From a virus: 48,509 nucleotides of DNA. A program made the position numbers and the translations under genes. Below the pieces are notes generated by a model, which saw only the letters and a list, made by a program, of their open reading frames with translations, was not told the origin of the DNA and did not search any database. The stretch lies in the IMG/VR virus record IMGVR_UViG_3300031857_000318, positions 1 through 48,509 of that record, one strand, 5' to 3'. Each line of letters begins with the position of its first letter. Positions within the stretch are counted from its first letter, which is position 1. Positions 30,056 to 38,110 of this stretch are shown piece by piece.

Positions 30056-31015
30056 ATGGAAAAAATTAGAATACTGTCACTAGACGGAGGAGGTCTTCGT
30101 GGAATAATTCCCCTCTTGATATTAAAGGAGATTGAAAAGACCCAAGGTAAACTCATCCATGAGCTTTTTGATGTCATTGCTGGAACCTCGACTGGTGGAA
30201 TAATAGCCTGCGGATTGACCTATACGAAAGACGGAAAAAAGCCAGCAGTTAGCCTAGACCAGTTAATATCCCTATATACTGACAAGGGAACTGAGATATT
30301 TCCATATAAGAGAAACATATTTTCAAAAGCAATAACTGGAATAAACTCGATATTTAATCCAAAGTTTTCTCCTGATGGATTAGACAGGCTATTGGGTGAA
30401 TATTTTTCAGATTCTACACTAAAGGATACTTTAAAACCCATCATTGTAAGTTCGTATGACATTAAAAACAACGAGGTAGTAATGTTTAAAAGCAGGCTAG
30501 CTAGCGCTGGACCTGAATATAACGCTAAGTTAAAAGAAATATGTAGAGCAACTTCTGCTGCTCCCACATATCTTCCTTCATACGAGATGGATTTTAAAGC
30601 TAAGAGTCGTCTATTAGTAGACGGCGGAGTGTACATTAATAATCCAGCGATGGCAGCAGTAGCTGACGTCTTACGTAGCCGACCAGACGTTGATATAAGC
30701 AATATCGAGTGTCTTTCACTAGGTACTGGAATATATTCAGAAAGTTTAGATGAAAAAACAACTGGTTGGGGAGCAATAAACTGGATAAAGCCGATCACCT
30801 CTATCATGATGCAAGCATCAGCAAAAGCGGTCACATACGAGTGTGATGAGATATTGAAAAAACACCTACGTTTTCAAGTGTCAATCGACGATGAAAAAAA
30901 GAGCGACATGGCTGATTCTAGACCAGCAACCTATAAATATTTGATAGAAAGAGTATATTCACAGATACTAACTAATCCTGACGAGATGGAAAAATTACAA
31001 AAGTTTTTTAATTAA
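30056..31015 (+). CDS. Patatin-like phospholipase (CapV-like effector fold)
   Basis: A 319-residue patatin-family lipid acyl hydrolase. It has the oxyanion hole DGGGLRG (D10-G16), the nucleophile motif IAGTSTGG with S45, and the catalytic aspartate in VDGG (D189). The size and single-domain layout are similar to patatin effectors of cyclic-nucleotide defence (CBASS CapV), which are activated by a cyclic nucleotide and degrade membrane phospholipids. It has no signal or leader, begins 1 nt after the cyclase stop and overlaps the next ATG by 1 nt. Function here could be membrane damage at lysis, inter-phage exclusion, or lipid remodelling; activation by the neighbour's product is inference. Confidence 0.9.
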   Translation: MEKIRILSLDGGGLRGIIPLLILKEIEKTQGKLIHELFDVIAGTSTGGIIACGLTYTKDGKKPAVSLDQLISLYTDKGTEIFPYKRNIFSKAITGINSIFNPKFSPDGLDRLLGEYFSDSTLKDTLKPIIVSSYDIKNNEVVMFKSRLASAGPEYNAKLKEICRATSAAPTYLPSYEMDFKAKSRLLVDGGVYINNPAMAAVADVLRSRPDVDISNIECLSLGTGIYSESLDEKTTGWGAINWIKPITSIMMQASAKAVTYECDEILKKHLRFQVSIDDEKKSDMADSRPATYKYLIERVYSQILTNPDEMEKLQKFFN

Positions 31016-31341
31016 TGAAAAAGTACATTCAGTTATTTGAAAGTTGGCAGCGAGAGGAGGAGATCACTCTTAAGTCAAGAATGGGAAGAACGATTGAGAT
31101 CAAGGTAAAACACGGCAAGATTGAAGAGATCGATAACGAAGCAGGTGTCAGATTTCCATTCGTGACAGGTCAGCCTCTACAGAAACCATTTATGAAAAAT
31201 TGGGCCTGTCGAAATGGGTTTAAATGGAACGGAGAAGATCCTTGCGAACAACCCGAAAAAAAGATATTTGGAGTACGAGCGAAGGACATTCCTCACGGAC
31301 ATGAATGGAGAATGCTTTTTCCAGGAAAGTTTAGAGATTAA
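31015..31341 (+). CDS. Leader-bearing late protein in cyclase operon
   Basis: A 108-residue protein with leader MKKYIQLFESWQREE, nearly the same as the protein at 28. After it come a basic strand-rich region (LKSRMGRTIEIKVKHG) and a C-terminal part with two cysteines and 'RAKDIPHGHEWRMLFPG'. Third gene of the cyclase-patatin operon; overlaps the patatin stop by 1 nt. It may be a regulator or immunity partner of the pair, or simply packaged cargo. Confidence 0.75.
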   Translation: MKKYIQLFESWQREEEITLKSRMGRTIEIKVKHGKIEEIDNEAGVRFPFVTGQPLQKPFMKNWACRNGFKWNGEDPCEQPEKKIFGVRAKDIPHGHEWRMLFPGKFRD

Positions 31342-31724
31342 AGAATCCCCATCTCTTCCATTAGAGTTCTACACTTTTCCCAATCTACAAAGGGTCGATC
31401 TGACATTTGAGGGTCAACCTTAAGCGGAATTCCCAAACAGATATCGTCAATGATTAACTGACCGTATGCCTTAGGCGAACTCGTCCAAGCCCGTTGAGTT
31501 GGATTCTCTTGGATTCCATAAAGAGGTATATCATTCTTCTCAAACCAGTTAACTGCATCCTTTAAAAACTTTCCCTTGCTAGTATCGCTTCGCATGGTGA
31601 AAAGAATCAGGTTATGACCTGCGATGACAAGGTCTCTTAATACTTCCGGTGCACCTATCTCTTTTCCGACATATGGAAAATCGTGTGTTGTGCAAGTTCC
31701 GTCAAAATCTACTAATATGTCCAT
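31338..31724 (-). CDS. HAD-like hydrolase
   Basis: A 128-residue HAD-superfamily protein: DFDGT motif at residues 6-10 (D6, D8), LFTMRSD as motif II (threonine/serine after a strand), 'KGKFLKDAVNWFEKNDIPL' and 'QLIIDDICLGIPL' for the distal acids. The short length, without a cap domain, fits small phage HAD phosphatases. Convergent with the leader gene at 31015 (4 nt overlap). Substrate unknown. Confidence 0.82.
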   Translation of the reverse strand: MDILVDFDGTCTTHDFPYVGKEIGAPEVLRDLVIAGHNLILFTMRSDTSKGKFLKDAVNWFEKNDIPLYGIQENPTQRAWTSSPKAYGQLIIDDICLGIPLKVDPQMSDRPFVDWEKCRTLMEEMGIL

Positions 31725-31742
31725 CGTTTTAATTATTTTAAT

Positions 31743-31769
31743 GAAAAAGAGGCCTATATGGGCCTCTTT
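31743..31769 (-). terminator. Terminator of the SPFH operon
   Basis: On the - strand AAAAGAGGCCC / GGCCTCTTTTT with a short ATA-rich loop, then a T-run, 20 nt after the SPFH stop at 31789. The stem is symmetric enough to work on both strands. Confidence 0.7.
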
Positions 31770-31788
31770 TATTTATCAAGAGTTCTTA

Positions 31789-32691
31789 TTATTTTATGTT
31801 TAATAGAGTTCCTGTGTTTCCGGTCATTGTTGTAGGAAGCTGACCATTCCAACTAGTCCATTTAATGTATTCGATATAGGCTGGACTCAATTCTTGCTGC
31901 TTAAGCTTGATCGATAGAGCGGTAGCTTGGGCGTCGATGATCGCCTTAGCTGAGTCACCCTTTGCGATTGCAATTTTTTCTTGAGCTTCAGCTTCTGCTA
32001 CAAGCTTTCTTTGCATCGCAGCTTGCGCTTCCTGAACAGCCTTAGTTTTAGATTCAATGGCCTGTTGAAGTGCGGTTGGCGGAGTGATATTAGTTCTTAA
32101 CTGAGAAACAGTGAACCATTTAGAGAGCCTCTTATTACACTCAGCAACGATAGCCGCCTCAAACTGCTCACGATTATTGAATATCGCGTCGACTTCCCAC
32201 TTATTAGCGACGTCATTTACTGAAGAAACGATAGCGTTCATTAACCAGCCCTGCTCAATTTGTTTTATGTCTAATCGTAGGTTTTCAAACATGTTTCCTA
32301 TTGCATTTGGCTTAAGCGAATAGTTAAAGCTTGGTTTGATTGAAGCTGCGAACCCACCCTTAGTGATAACTGTCTGGTCCTTGTATTCGATGTGTTGCTG
32401 ATATGTTGGGAACTCTAGGAGCTGCTCAACCCAAGTGTTATACATCACCCATCCAGTCTTGTATTCGTAATTAGAAACTCCTCGATTATCGCCGGTCAGA
32501 TTAACTTTGATCCCAACGTGACCCGCATCGACTCTTTCTAGTGCAAACGGCTGAACGACCCCGATCACGATTCCAACTACTCCTATTATTATTCCTGTGA
32601 TGAATCCTCGTTCGTCATCATTATTTTTTGCGATCACCACTTTAACGATCGCTACGATTATAAAAATCGCGATTAAGATACCTGAAATCAT
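31789..32691 (-). CDS. SPFH/prohibitin-family membrane protein
   Basis: A 300-residue protein with two N-terminal hydrophobic segments (about residues 3-20 and 30-50), then an SPFH (band 7) domain from ~residue 50 ('ALERVDAGHVGIKVNLTG'), and a long alanine/glutamate/glutamine-rich coiled coil (about 205-265) typical of prohibitins and flotillins. These form large membrane rings and modulate membrane proteases or microdomains. Phage copies are known but their job is unclear. It overlaps the 78-residue membrane gene upstream by 4 nt. Confidence 0.88.
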   Translation of the reverse strand: MISGILIAIFIIVAIVKVVIAKNNDDERGFITGIIIGVVGIVIGVVQPFALERVDAGHVGIKVNLTGDNRGVSNYEYKTGWVMYNTWVEQLLEFPTYQQHIEYKDQTVITKGGFAASIKPSFNYSLKPNAIGNMFENLRLDIKQIEQGWLMNAIVSSVNDVANKWEVDAIFNNREQFEAAIVAECNKRLSKWFTVSQLRTNITPPTALQQAIESKTKAVQEAQAAMQRKLVAEAEAQEKIAIAKGDSAKAIIDAQATALSIKLKQQELSPAYIEYIKWTSWNGQLPTTMTGNTGTLLNIK

Positions 32692-32924
32692 TCTTCTTTT
32701 TTTATTTTATTAGTTATGTAATTGATGATCGTATTCACGATCAATTTAATTTGCCACCAAGTATAATAGATTGCAATTAGGGTGGATACCATTTGCAAAA
32801 TGGGATCAAACTCTCTACTGATGCAGTACTCAAAGTAGAGATTCATGATCGCGATGTAGGCGATCGTCAGAGCGACCACGCCCCAAGGACCAATTTTAAG
32901 ACTTAACTTCTTTTCATTTTTCAT
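32688..32924 (-). CDS. Small two-pass membrane protein
   Basis: A 78-residue protein with hydrophobic segments at about residues 10-30 and 40-65 and a basic C-terminus. It lies upstream of and overlaps the SPFH gene (ATGA-type coupling), so they probably form a membrane complex. A - strand GAGTATAATAT box near 32953 is the likely promoter. Confidence 0.7.
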   Translation of the reverse strand: MKNEKKLSLKIGPWGVVALTIAYIAIMNLYFEYCISREFDPILQMVSTLIAIYYTWWQIKLIVNTIINYITNKIKKEE

Positions 32925-32979
32925 AGTGTTAATAAGTAATTTTCAGGTTTATATTATACTCTATTTTAGATAAAGTTTA

Positions 32980-32992
32980 AAAATAAATAATA
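32980..32992 (+). promoter_or_regulatory. Late box upstream of 33007
   Basis: AAAATAAATAATA, 14 nt before a TTG start at 33007. Confidence 0.5.
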
Positions 32993-33006
32993 AAAAATAC
33001 CTGGAA

Positions 33007-33441
33007 TTGAAACACATACTTGAAAGAGAAGAATTCATGGACATTCAAGGCATTGACTGGAAAGGAATCAGATTCGTTCGATTAGAATCCGAAGGAAACT
33101 TAATGAATTTGGGAGTGATCCTTCCTGGAGAGAATGAACCCAATCCAGAAATACAGTTGACCATACAGGTCATCTACGATTATCTATATCAGCCTCACAT
33201 AACTCTCGGAGAAGAAATCAGAAGAAAGGGACTTGCTACCAAGATTTATCGAGCCCTAATCCAAAGGCTGGGCCATCTCTATTCTGGAAAAGGTCGTCGT
33301 CAGAACCCAATGGTGGATAAGATCTGGAACAAGCTAAAGAGTGATCCTTCGATAGACTGTGCAAGTAGCGAAATAGGTGATGCGTGCTGGACGCTAGACA
33401 ATCCTGATGGAGAAGATATCCGAGCTTTTATCGAAGGATAG
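33007..33441 (+). CDS. GNAT-like protein, TTG start with leader-like N-terminus
   Basis: The TTG at 33007 gives MKHILEREEFMDIQ, which resembles the leader and sits at the normal distance from the late box; the ATG at 33037 is an alternative without it. The 144-residue protein has 'EIRRKGLATKIYRALIQRLGH' (about residues 74-94), an acetyl-CoA loop of the R-x-x-G-x-A type, so it probably has a GNAT fold. The region before it is beta-rich as expected. Substrate unknown. Confidence 0.68.
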   Translation: MKHILEREEFMDIQGIDWKGIRFVRLESEGNLMNLGVILPGENEPNPEIQLTIQVIYDYLYQPHITLGEEIRRKGLATKIYRALIQRLGHLYSGKGRRQNPMVDKIWNKLKSDPSIDCASSEIGDACWTLDNPDGEDIRAFIEG

Positions 33442-34648
33442 TTAAGCTCCACTGTTTAAAACTTAAGACTGGTGAAAAGCTTTCGTTCGCTTGCCGAAAA
33501 TCCATAAAGATCTTTGTAGCCTCATCGCCATCAATTATAAAAGAAGAGTCCCATCCCTTAGTCTTTACATAAGGAAACTCGCTTGATCTTGAATCTACTG
33601 CGATATCTGTGACGGTTCCGATATTTACTAGCCATGAACCTCGACCTATCTCCTTAGCTAGAGCGATCTTTTCTCCTTTTCTAATGAGTCGATCAGTTTG
33701 CACCGGCAGGTTAAACATTGGTTTCTCCAACCAGTGTAACCACTTCTTGCCCACCTTTATCTGAACCTCGTTTCCAGTAGCTCCCTTAATCAGCTTAGAT
33801 TGCAGGATCGGAAGAGCTCCCCAAGTATTAAATTTTTCGTTTTTTTCAAGCAACCACACCTTTTCAGGAGTAACGTTCATCTGCTTTGGAATAGATTCAA
33901 GGCTAAAGGTTGATTCTCTTTCTAGGTCAGGTCGCATTCTGACCACTTCCTGTTTAATAACTAACGAGTCCTTTAAAAAGGATTCTAGTTGTTGTTCATA
34001 TGATTCTCCAGAATTAAAATTAAGCGAAATGATTGATATTCCTCCTGGAGTTAGAATGACCTTGTGTCTTTTCTCAAGCTCTTCACTCGATTCAAGATTT
34101 ACTGAAAAGACTCTTGAGATCTTAGCTATCTCCGCCTCTCTTTCTGATCGTAGATGTTCGATTGATTTATTAATTAAAAACTTTTTTTCGCTCGGTGAAT
34201 TACCGTCAACGTTATAAAGCTTGATCGTAGAGACCTGTGATCCCACCGAAAAAAGCCAAAAACATTTTCCCGTTCTAAAGACTTCTTTTCCGGTACTAGC
34301 ATCCGTTCTTTCATAGACTCTAAAGACTGGCTCAACTTCTTCTCCATTAGAAAGGGTGACCTTAGCTTTTCCCAATCGCAGGATTCCGATATTTCCGACT
34401 GGAACGTCGGCCTCACTAAATATCTTACTTTTAGTAGGGTCTGCTATCTTTGAAAGAACGTCTCTAAAAAACTGTTGAGCCTTTGCCTTTTCATCCGGTG
34501 AAGCTGATACTTGTTCTCCTTTCTTGTCAGTAAATCCTATTAACTCGAGCCGAGCGAGCCTAGTCTCGACTCTTTCTAAATAATGAGAACCTCCATCTTT
34601 TTTTAGAGTTAGTGCCTCGTTTATGAAACTTTGGAAATCCTTTAACAA
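33428..34648 (-). CDS. Leader-bearing late protein, TTG start, unknown function
   Basis: A 406-residue protein starting at a TTG (34648) that gives MLKDFQSFINEAL, one of the best leaders in the window; no ATG is in a position to give it. The body is mixed alpha/beta with many K and E; 'EVFRTGKCFWLFSVGS' and 'ALPILQSKLIKGATGNEV' are recognisable landmarks but no family is. The C-terminus ends 'FSPVLSFKQWSLTILR', a second leader-like motif (SFKQW) 20 residues from the end. A late box (34663-34675) on this strand overlaps the divergent late box of the gene at 34701. Confidence 0.75.
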   Translation of the reverse strand: MLKDFQSFINEALTLKKDGGSHYLERVETRLARLELIGFTDKKGEQVSASPDEKAKAQQFFRDVLSKIADPTKSKIFSEADVPVGNIGILRLGKAKVTLSNGEEVEPVFRVYERTDASTGKEVFRTGKCFWLFSVGSQVSTIKLYNVDGNSPSEKKFLINKSIEHLRSEREAEIAKISRVFSVNLESSEELEKRHKVILTPGGISIISLNFNSGESYEQQLESFLKDSLVIKQEVVRMRPDLERESTFSLESIPKQMNVTPEKVWLLEKNEKFNTWGALPILQSKLIKGATGNEVQIKVGKKWLHWLEKPMFNLPVQTDRLIRKGEKIALAKEIGRGSWLVNIGTVTDIAVDSRSSEFPYVKTKGWDSSFIIDGDEATKIFMDFRQANESFSPVLSFKQWSLTILR

Positions 34649-34662
34649 ACTGGGAACATTTC

Positions 34663-34685
34663 TTATTATTTATCGAATAAATAAC
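34663..34685. promoter_or_regulatory. Overlapping divergent late boxes
   Basis: The + strand reads TTATTATTTATCG, then overlaps CGAATAAATAAC. On the - strand CGATAAATAATAA serves the gene at 34648; on the + strand GAATAAATAAC serves the gene at 34701. The two boxes share their central bases, so a promoter complex on one side should exclude the other. Confidence 0.6.
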
Positions 34686-34700
34686 AAAAAAGCCGATCGA

Positions 34701-36074
34701 ATGTCAAACTCTAACAAGTTTTGTGCAACTTCATTTGAAGCGTTTGCACTGTTTGAAGATTCTAATTTAAGTAAAATGGGTCTTCCTAAAGAAATGATCC
34801 GAAAGATTCACACTAAAGAAGAGCACTACACCGAAAAATATCCTCAAATGGGACACACATATAAGTCAAGAGCGGCAGTACCTATGCCGTATAAGTACTT
34901 TATCCCTTCTCCAGAGATCGATATCCCAGAACCAATCAAGTTAAGGGGTCGTAAGTCTAACAGAAGCCCATTCCAAGACAAGGAGGTTAAGAGTGAGTAC
35001 ACTGATTTTGCATGGTATCTTCAGTCGATTCCATTTGGAGCGATCCGAATCTTCATCGTAAACGAGGACATTGATTTCTTTATGTTCCTATATCACAAGC
35101 AACCGAGCAAAGGAGCTACCGGAGAGCAGTATGCGGTAATGGCATGGGATCCAGAAAGAAAAAAGGTAGTTGATTATGGATATTCTGAGCTTACCACTAG
35201 CGGAGTAGACCGCTCTCAATTAAGAGGAGTTCACGATACTAAGGGAGGAAACACTAACGGTAAGATTCAGGAATTTGTTCGAGCAGTTACTAGACAAGGA
35301 GGTAAAAAATATGCTCCATCTCTAGAAAAACCCCTGTATGTTTACGTATTGCCTGTTACTCCAGACTACGAACCGAGAGTCACTAGAGAAGCTAGGACTT
35401 CGGCTAAAGGTGAAGCTCTTTCCACAGATTTCTTGAGAGTTTTCGCAGATCGTTTCGGCAAACTTGCAAATCGAGCTAGCGATTCGATTAAAGGAAAACT
35501 AATTGCTTCGATCGGTTCAGCGTCATATGCTTCAAAGTCTGATCCTGAGGTTGAAGAATTAGCAAGCGCTCTTGGAGCAGATCCTAGACGAGTTCAATCG
35601 TGGTTAATGACTTCCTTTGCAAAGTTCAGAAAGGAGCTTTTTGAAGAGGGTAGAGGTCGTGTTGAAGGAGCGCCAAGCGCATATACTAAGACTGCTGGAT
35701 TTGAGCTAGAAAAAGAAAATGATAATGCAAAGATGAAGGGTGTATGGGGTAACATGTACACCATCTCAACTAAAAGATTTAGCCCGGATGAGGAGAGCAC
35801 TGATCCTGAGACTGGATTTAGAGAGGCTCAGCCTGAAAAATATAAAAGGCAATTACCGATTTCTGGTAATTATGCCTCGATTCCAAGCATAATCGCAAAC
35901 CACACTCTAGACGGGGCAATTGATAAATTCGCAGCATTCCTAGTCACAGGTAAAATTAAGACTCCTGAAATAAGCATAGCTGGTGCATTAGGAATCACAA
36001 TGGACGATGCTGACGATGAATTTAAAAAATCATCTACTGCACAAGGAAAAAGCTCAGGTAACTGGTTATTTTAA
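34701..36074 (+). CDS. Large leader-bearing late protein, unknown function
   Basis: A 457-residue protein from the ATG at 34701, which follows the late box; longer in-frame starts upstream run through the promoter. N-terminus MSNSNKFCATSFEAFALFED is a variant leader (FEAFALFE). Landmarks: 'FAWYLQSIPFGAIRIFIVNED' near residue 95, 'GDPRRVQSW' type basic helix near residue 300, and an S/G-rich C-terminus. No family recognised. Its stop is 1 nt before the ATG of the lysozyme-like gene, so they are coexpressed. Confidence 0.73.
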   Translation: MSNSNKFCATSFEAFALFEDSNLSKMGLPKEMIRKIHTKEEHYTEKYPQMGHTYKSRAAVPMPYKYFIPSPEIDIPEPIKLRGRKSNRSPFQDKEVKSEYTDFAWYLQSIPFGAIRIFIVNEDIDFFMFLYHKQPSKGATGEQYAVMAWDPERKKVVDYGYSELTTSGVDRSQLRGVHDTKGGNTNGKIQEFVRAVTRQGGKKYAPSLEKPLYVYVLPVTPDYEPRVTREARTSAKGEALSTDFLRVFADRFGKLANRASDSIKGKLIASIGSASYASKSDPEVEELASALGADPRRVQSWLMTSFAKFRKELFEEGRGRVEGAPSAYTKTAGFELEKENDNAKMKGVWGNMYTISTKRFSPDEESTDPETGFREAQPEKYKRQLPISGNYASIPSIIANHTLDGAIDKFAAFLVTGKIKTPEISIAGALGITMDDADDEFKKSSTAQGKSSGNWLF

Positions 36075-36075
36075 G

Positions 36076-36702
36076 ATGAAACATATACTATCAATTAATG
36101 AGTGGAGAACTTTAAATGAAGATATCGAATCTACTGAAGGTTCCGAAAGCACAACAGCTGCCGATATCACATCAGCTGAGCTTAAAACTGCAGTAACTGT
36201 TGTCAATGGATTGATATCTAGGGGTTTCACTAAAAATGAGGCAGTTAGCTTAGCTGGAAACATGTCAGTTGAATCAAGATTCAATACTGCTGCAACTGAC
36301 GGTAAAGCAGTCGGTCTATGTCAATGGCAGGGAGCAAGATTAAAGGCGCTAAAAGCGTTCGCAGCAGCGAAAGAAAAAGCTCACACCGATCTTGAGACAC
36401 AAATGGATTTCGTAAAGCACGAAATGAAAGACTATTATCTACCTTATGTGAGCGGAGTGCCAAAGGACTTAGTATACATTAATTCAGGAACATCTACTGT
36501 TCCAAAATACACTAAGACTAGAAAGGAACTAACTAAGACTCAAGCAATATCTAGAGATTTTGAAACTGCGACTATTGCTGGAAAAAACGTGAGTGATCTA
36601 ACTAAGGAATTATGTAATAGAGTATTTAAGCCTACTGCTTCTCTTTCTCACATGGATAGAAGAGTTGCTAATGCTATAAAGATAAAAACGGCGGTCGGTT
36701 AA
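36076..36702 (+). CDS. Leader-bearing phage tail lysozyme-like protein
   Basis: A 208-residue protein from ATG 36076 (stop of the previous gene is TAAG-ATG; an upstream start at 36007 would overlap it). Residues 1-16 are a leader (MKHILSINEWRTLNED). Residues ~40-130 match the phage tail lysozyme domain: 'GLISRGFTKNEAVSLAGNM' then SVESRFN with the catalytic-type E66, 'AVGLCQWQGARLKAL' (79-93) and 'QMDFVKHEM'. The family cleaves or binds peptidoglycan during entry. Leader plus lysozyme domain suggests a packaged, injected enzyme rather than a tail-tip subunit. Confidence 0.82.
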   Translation: MKHILSINEWRTLNEDIESTEGSESTTAADITSAELKTAVTVVNGLISRGFTKNEAVSLAGNMSVESRFNTAATDGKAVGLCQWQGARLKALKAFAAAKEKAHTDLETQMDFVKHEMKDYYLPYVSGVPKDLVYINSGTSTVPKYTKTRKELTKTQAISRDFETATIAGKNVSDLTKELCNRVFKPTASLSHMDRRVANAIKIKTAVG

Positions 36703-37116
36703 TTAGTCTTCAATGGAGATCCCATTTTCTTGGCGATACTCTAACTCTTTTTTGTATAACTCGTTCGCAATGCTCTCTCCGAGCCCACGTTCTTCATTAT
36801 AAATGATACACGCTCGTAACCATTCGTCGCTCATCTTTGACATCGGCACCCAAGTAAGAGGCTGTCTACCGTCCTTACCTCGACCTCCGCGGTGAAAACT
36901 TTCACGAATCACTTCAAATGGAGAATCCTCATATATAGTCAGCTCTTCATATGGAGCCTCTTCATGAACGGTGCGTCGTAAGTATTCATTACCTCCATCT
37001 ACCATGTATTCAAGCCCGTTTTTATCAGTATATGTCACATAATCATGACGATGCATCGATCTTAGGACGGTTCCGTCCGGCGTCCTGATCTGGTTTAGAA
37101 TGATTCTTTTTTCCAT
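36703..37116 (-). CDS. Conserved small phage protein (unknown function)
   Basis: A 137-residue protein 'IILNQIRTPDGTVLRSMHRHDY', then 'YMVDGGNEYLRR' and 'RGGRGKDGRQPLTWVPMSKM'. This motif set, with RTPDGT-x-L-x-S-x-H-x-H-D-Y and GKDGRQPLxWVP, is typical of a widely conserved phage protein of unknown role. It overlaps the start of the gene at 37116 by 1 nt. Confidence 0.82.
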   Translation of the reverse strand: MEKRIILNQIRTPDGTVLRSMHRHDYVTYTDKNGLEYMVDGGNEYLRRTVHEEAPYEELTIYEDSPFEVIRESFHRGGRGKDGRQPLTWVPMSKMSDEWLRACIIYNEERGLGESIANELYKKELEYRQENGISIED

Positions 37117-37316
37117 TAGTCTAAGTTTATTTTATATCTTACTTCAACATCCCTTTTGGTTCCTATCTCAACCTTGCCTAGGGAATATTCATATGCATCC
37201 TCATGTACTACCATGTACATGTCATTAAAGCCCGTCCTAATCACGTGTATTAATTCTGGAGCTTCATCAAGCTGAAAGCATCTAGCTGTGCTGGGTAATT
37301 CTTTCCAATCAGTCAT
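37116..37316 (-). CDS. Small hypothetical protein
   Basis: A 66-residue protein with W, H and Y residues and alternating strands ('LIHVIRTGFNDMYMVVHEDAY'). Coupled to the conserved gene at 36703 by a 1-nt overlap and follows the gene at 37320 after 3 nt. Family not recognised. Confidence 0.68.
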   Translation of the reverse strand: MTDWKELPSTARCFQLDEAPELIHVIRTGFNDMYMVVHEDAYEYSLGKVEIGTKRDVEVRYKINLD

Positions 37317-37319
37317 GGG

Positions 37320-37724
37320 TTAATCAGTTTTTATATCAGTCATGTGTAAAACGTACTCTGAGTTTTTCGTCTTGAACCTTATTTTTCGATATTCATTAGA
37401 CTTTTTATCCTCAACTATCTCAGTCACCTCAGTCGTCATCCAATCGTATCCTGAAGCCAACGGAGATCCGCCATTTTCTGAATTGATGGTATATGGACCT
37501 AGACAGAGACTAAATCCGACTTGCGGCTCAGTGTGCACAGCCTTTCCTCGACCGCCCTCTGTCCATTCTACCCATACTAATCTTTTTGCAACATTACTGC
37601 GCCCATCTCCTAACCTCTGAAGAAAGATTGGATAGTTACAGATATCACACTTATTACAGACGATGTCGTGAAGCTTCTGACGATGCTGGGTAGGTTTTTC
37701 GCAAGACTTACAATATACTTTCAT
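37320..37724 (-). CDS. Zinc-ribbon-like small protein
   Basis: A 134-residue protein. C5-x-x-C8 near the start and C23-x-x-C26-x-x-C29 make a zinc ribbon (VYCKSCEKPTQH ... IVCNKCDIC); the rest is beta-rich with an 'EWTEGGRGKAVHTEP' turn. First gene of the run 37724 to 36703, probably DNA or RNA related, but no known family. Confidence 0.72.
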   Translation of the reverse strand: MKVYCKSCEKPTQHRQKLHDIVCNKCDICNYPIFLQRLGDGRSNVAKRLVWVEWTEGGRGKAVHTEPQVGFSLCLGPYTINSENGGSPLASGYDWMTTEVTEIVEDKKSNEYRKIRFKTKNSEYVLHMTDIKTD

Positions 37725-37741
37725 TTTAAGATAAATTACTA

Positions 37742-38110
37742 TTATTCTTCAAAAGATAAAACTTTTTTCGTGTATTCCACTAGGTCGGACCAGATCCCTT
37801 TAAAGGTGATTGCTCGGACCTTTCTATTATCGATCCAAACATATTCCTCGCCGTCTTTAATTCTGGGTTTGTCCATCACCAACGAGTGATATCGAAAACC
37901 TTCTTTTCTTAACCATAATTCAGTTACCTCACGGTCCTTGGATTCTCGAGCAGTAAAGAAATGGATTTGTGCACCCTTCTCGTACCAATCATTACACCTT
38001 TCTCGTGCACCTTCGATCGGCTTAGCTGAATAGTATAGGTAAGATTCCTCGTTCTTAATGTCTTCACAAACGGTTCCGTCGATATCAATTAGCAGTATGT
38101 ACTTCTCCAT
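37742..38110 (-). CDS. HAD-family phosphatase-like protein
   Basis: A 122-residue HAD protein with IDIDGTVCED (D9, D11), HFFTARESKDREVT (motif II threonine), 'LRKEGFRYHSLVMDKPRI' with the motif III lysine, and YVWIDNRKV for the distal acid. A compact polynucleotide-kinase 3'-phosphatase-like or sugar phosphatase type. It overlaps the lipoprotein gene upstream by 26 nt. The second HAD protein in the window (the other is at 31338), with only weak similarity to it. Confidence 0.82.
   Translation of the reverse strand: MEKYILLIDIDGTVCEDIKNEESYLYYSAKPIEGARERCNDWYEKGAQIHFFTARESKDREVTELWLRKEGFRYHSLVMDKPRIKDGEEYVWIDNRKVRAITFKGIWSDLVEYTKKVLSFEE

Noticed and set aside
30220-30834. A 204-codon open frame on the - strand inside the patatin gene
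   Set aside because: The + strand frame carries intact patatin motifs in the same stretch, the - strand translation shows no family motif, and no promoter or ribosome binding site precedes it.
29353-31015. Reading the cyclase-patatin pair as a standard CBASS operon
   Set aside because: The cyclase is class III, not a CD-NTase, and there are no Cap2/Cap3 ubiquitin-like genes. The operon is led by a late box and the cyclase carries a packaging leader, so it is better treated as an unclassified system.
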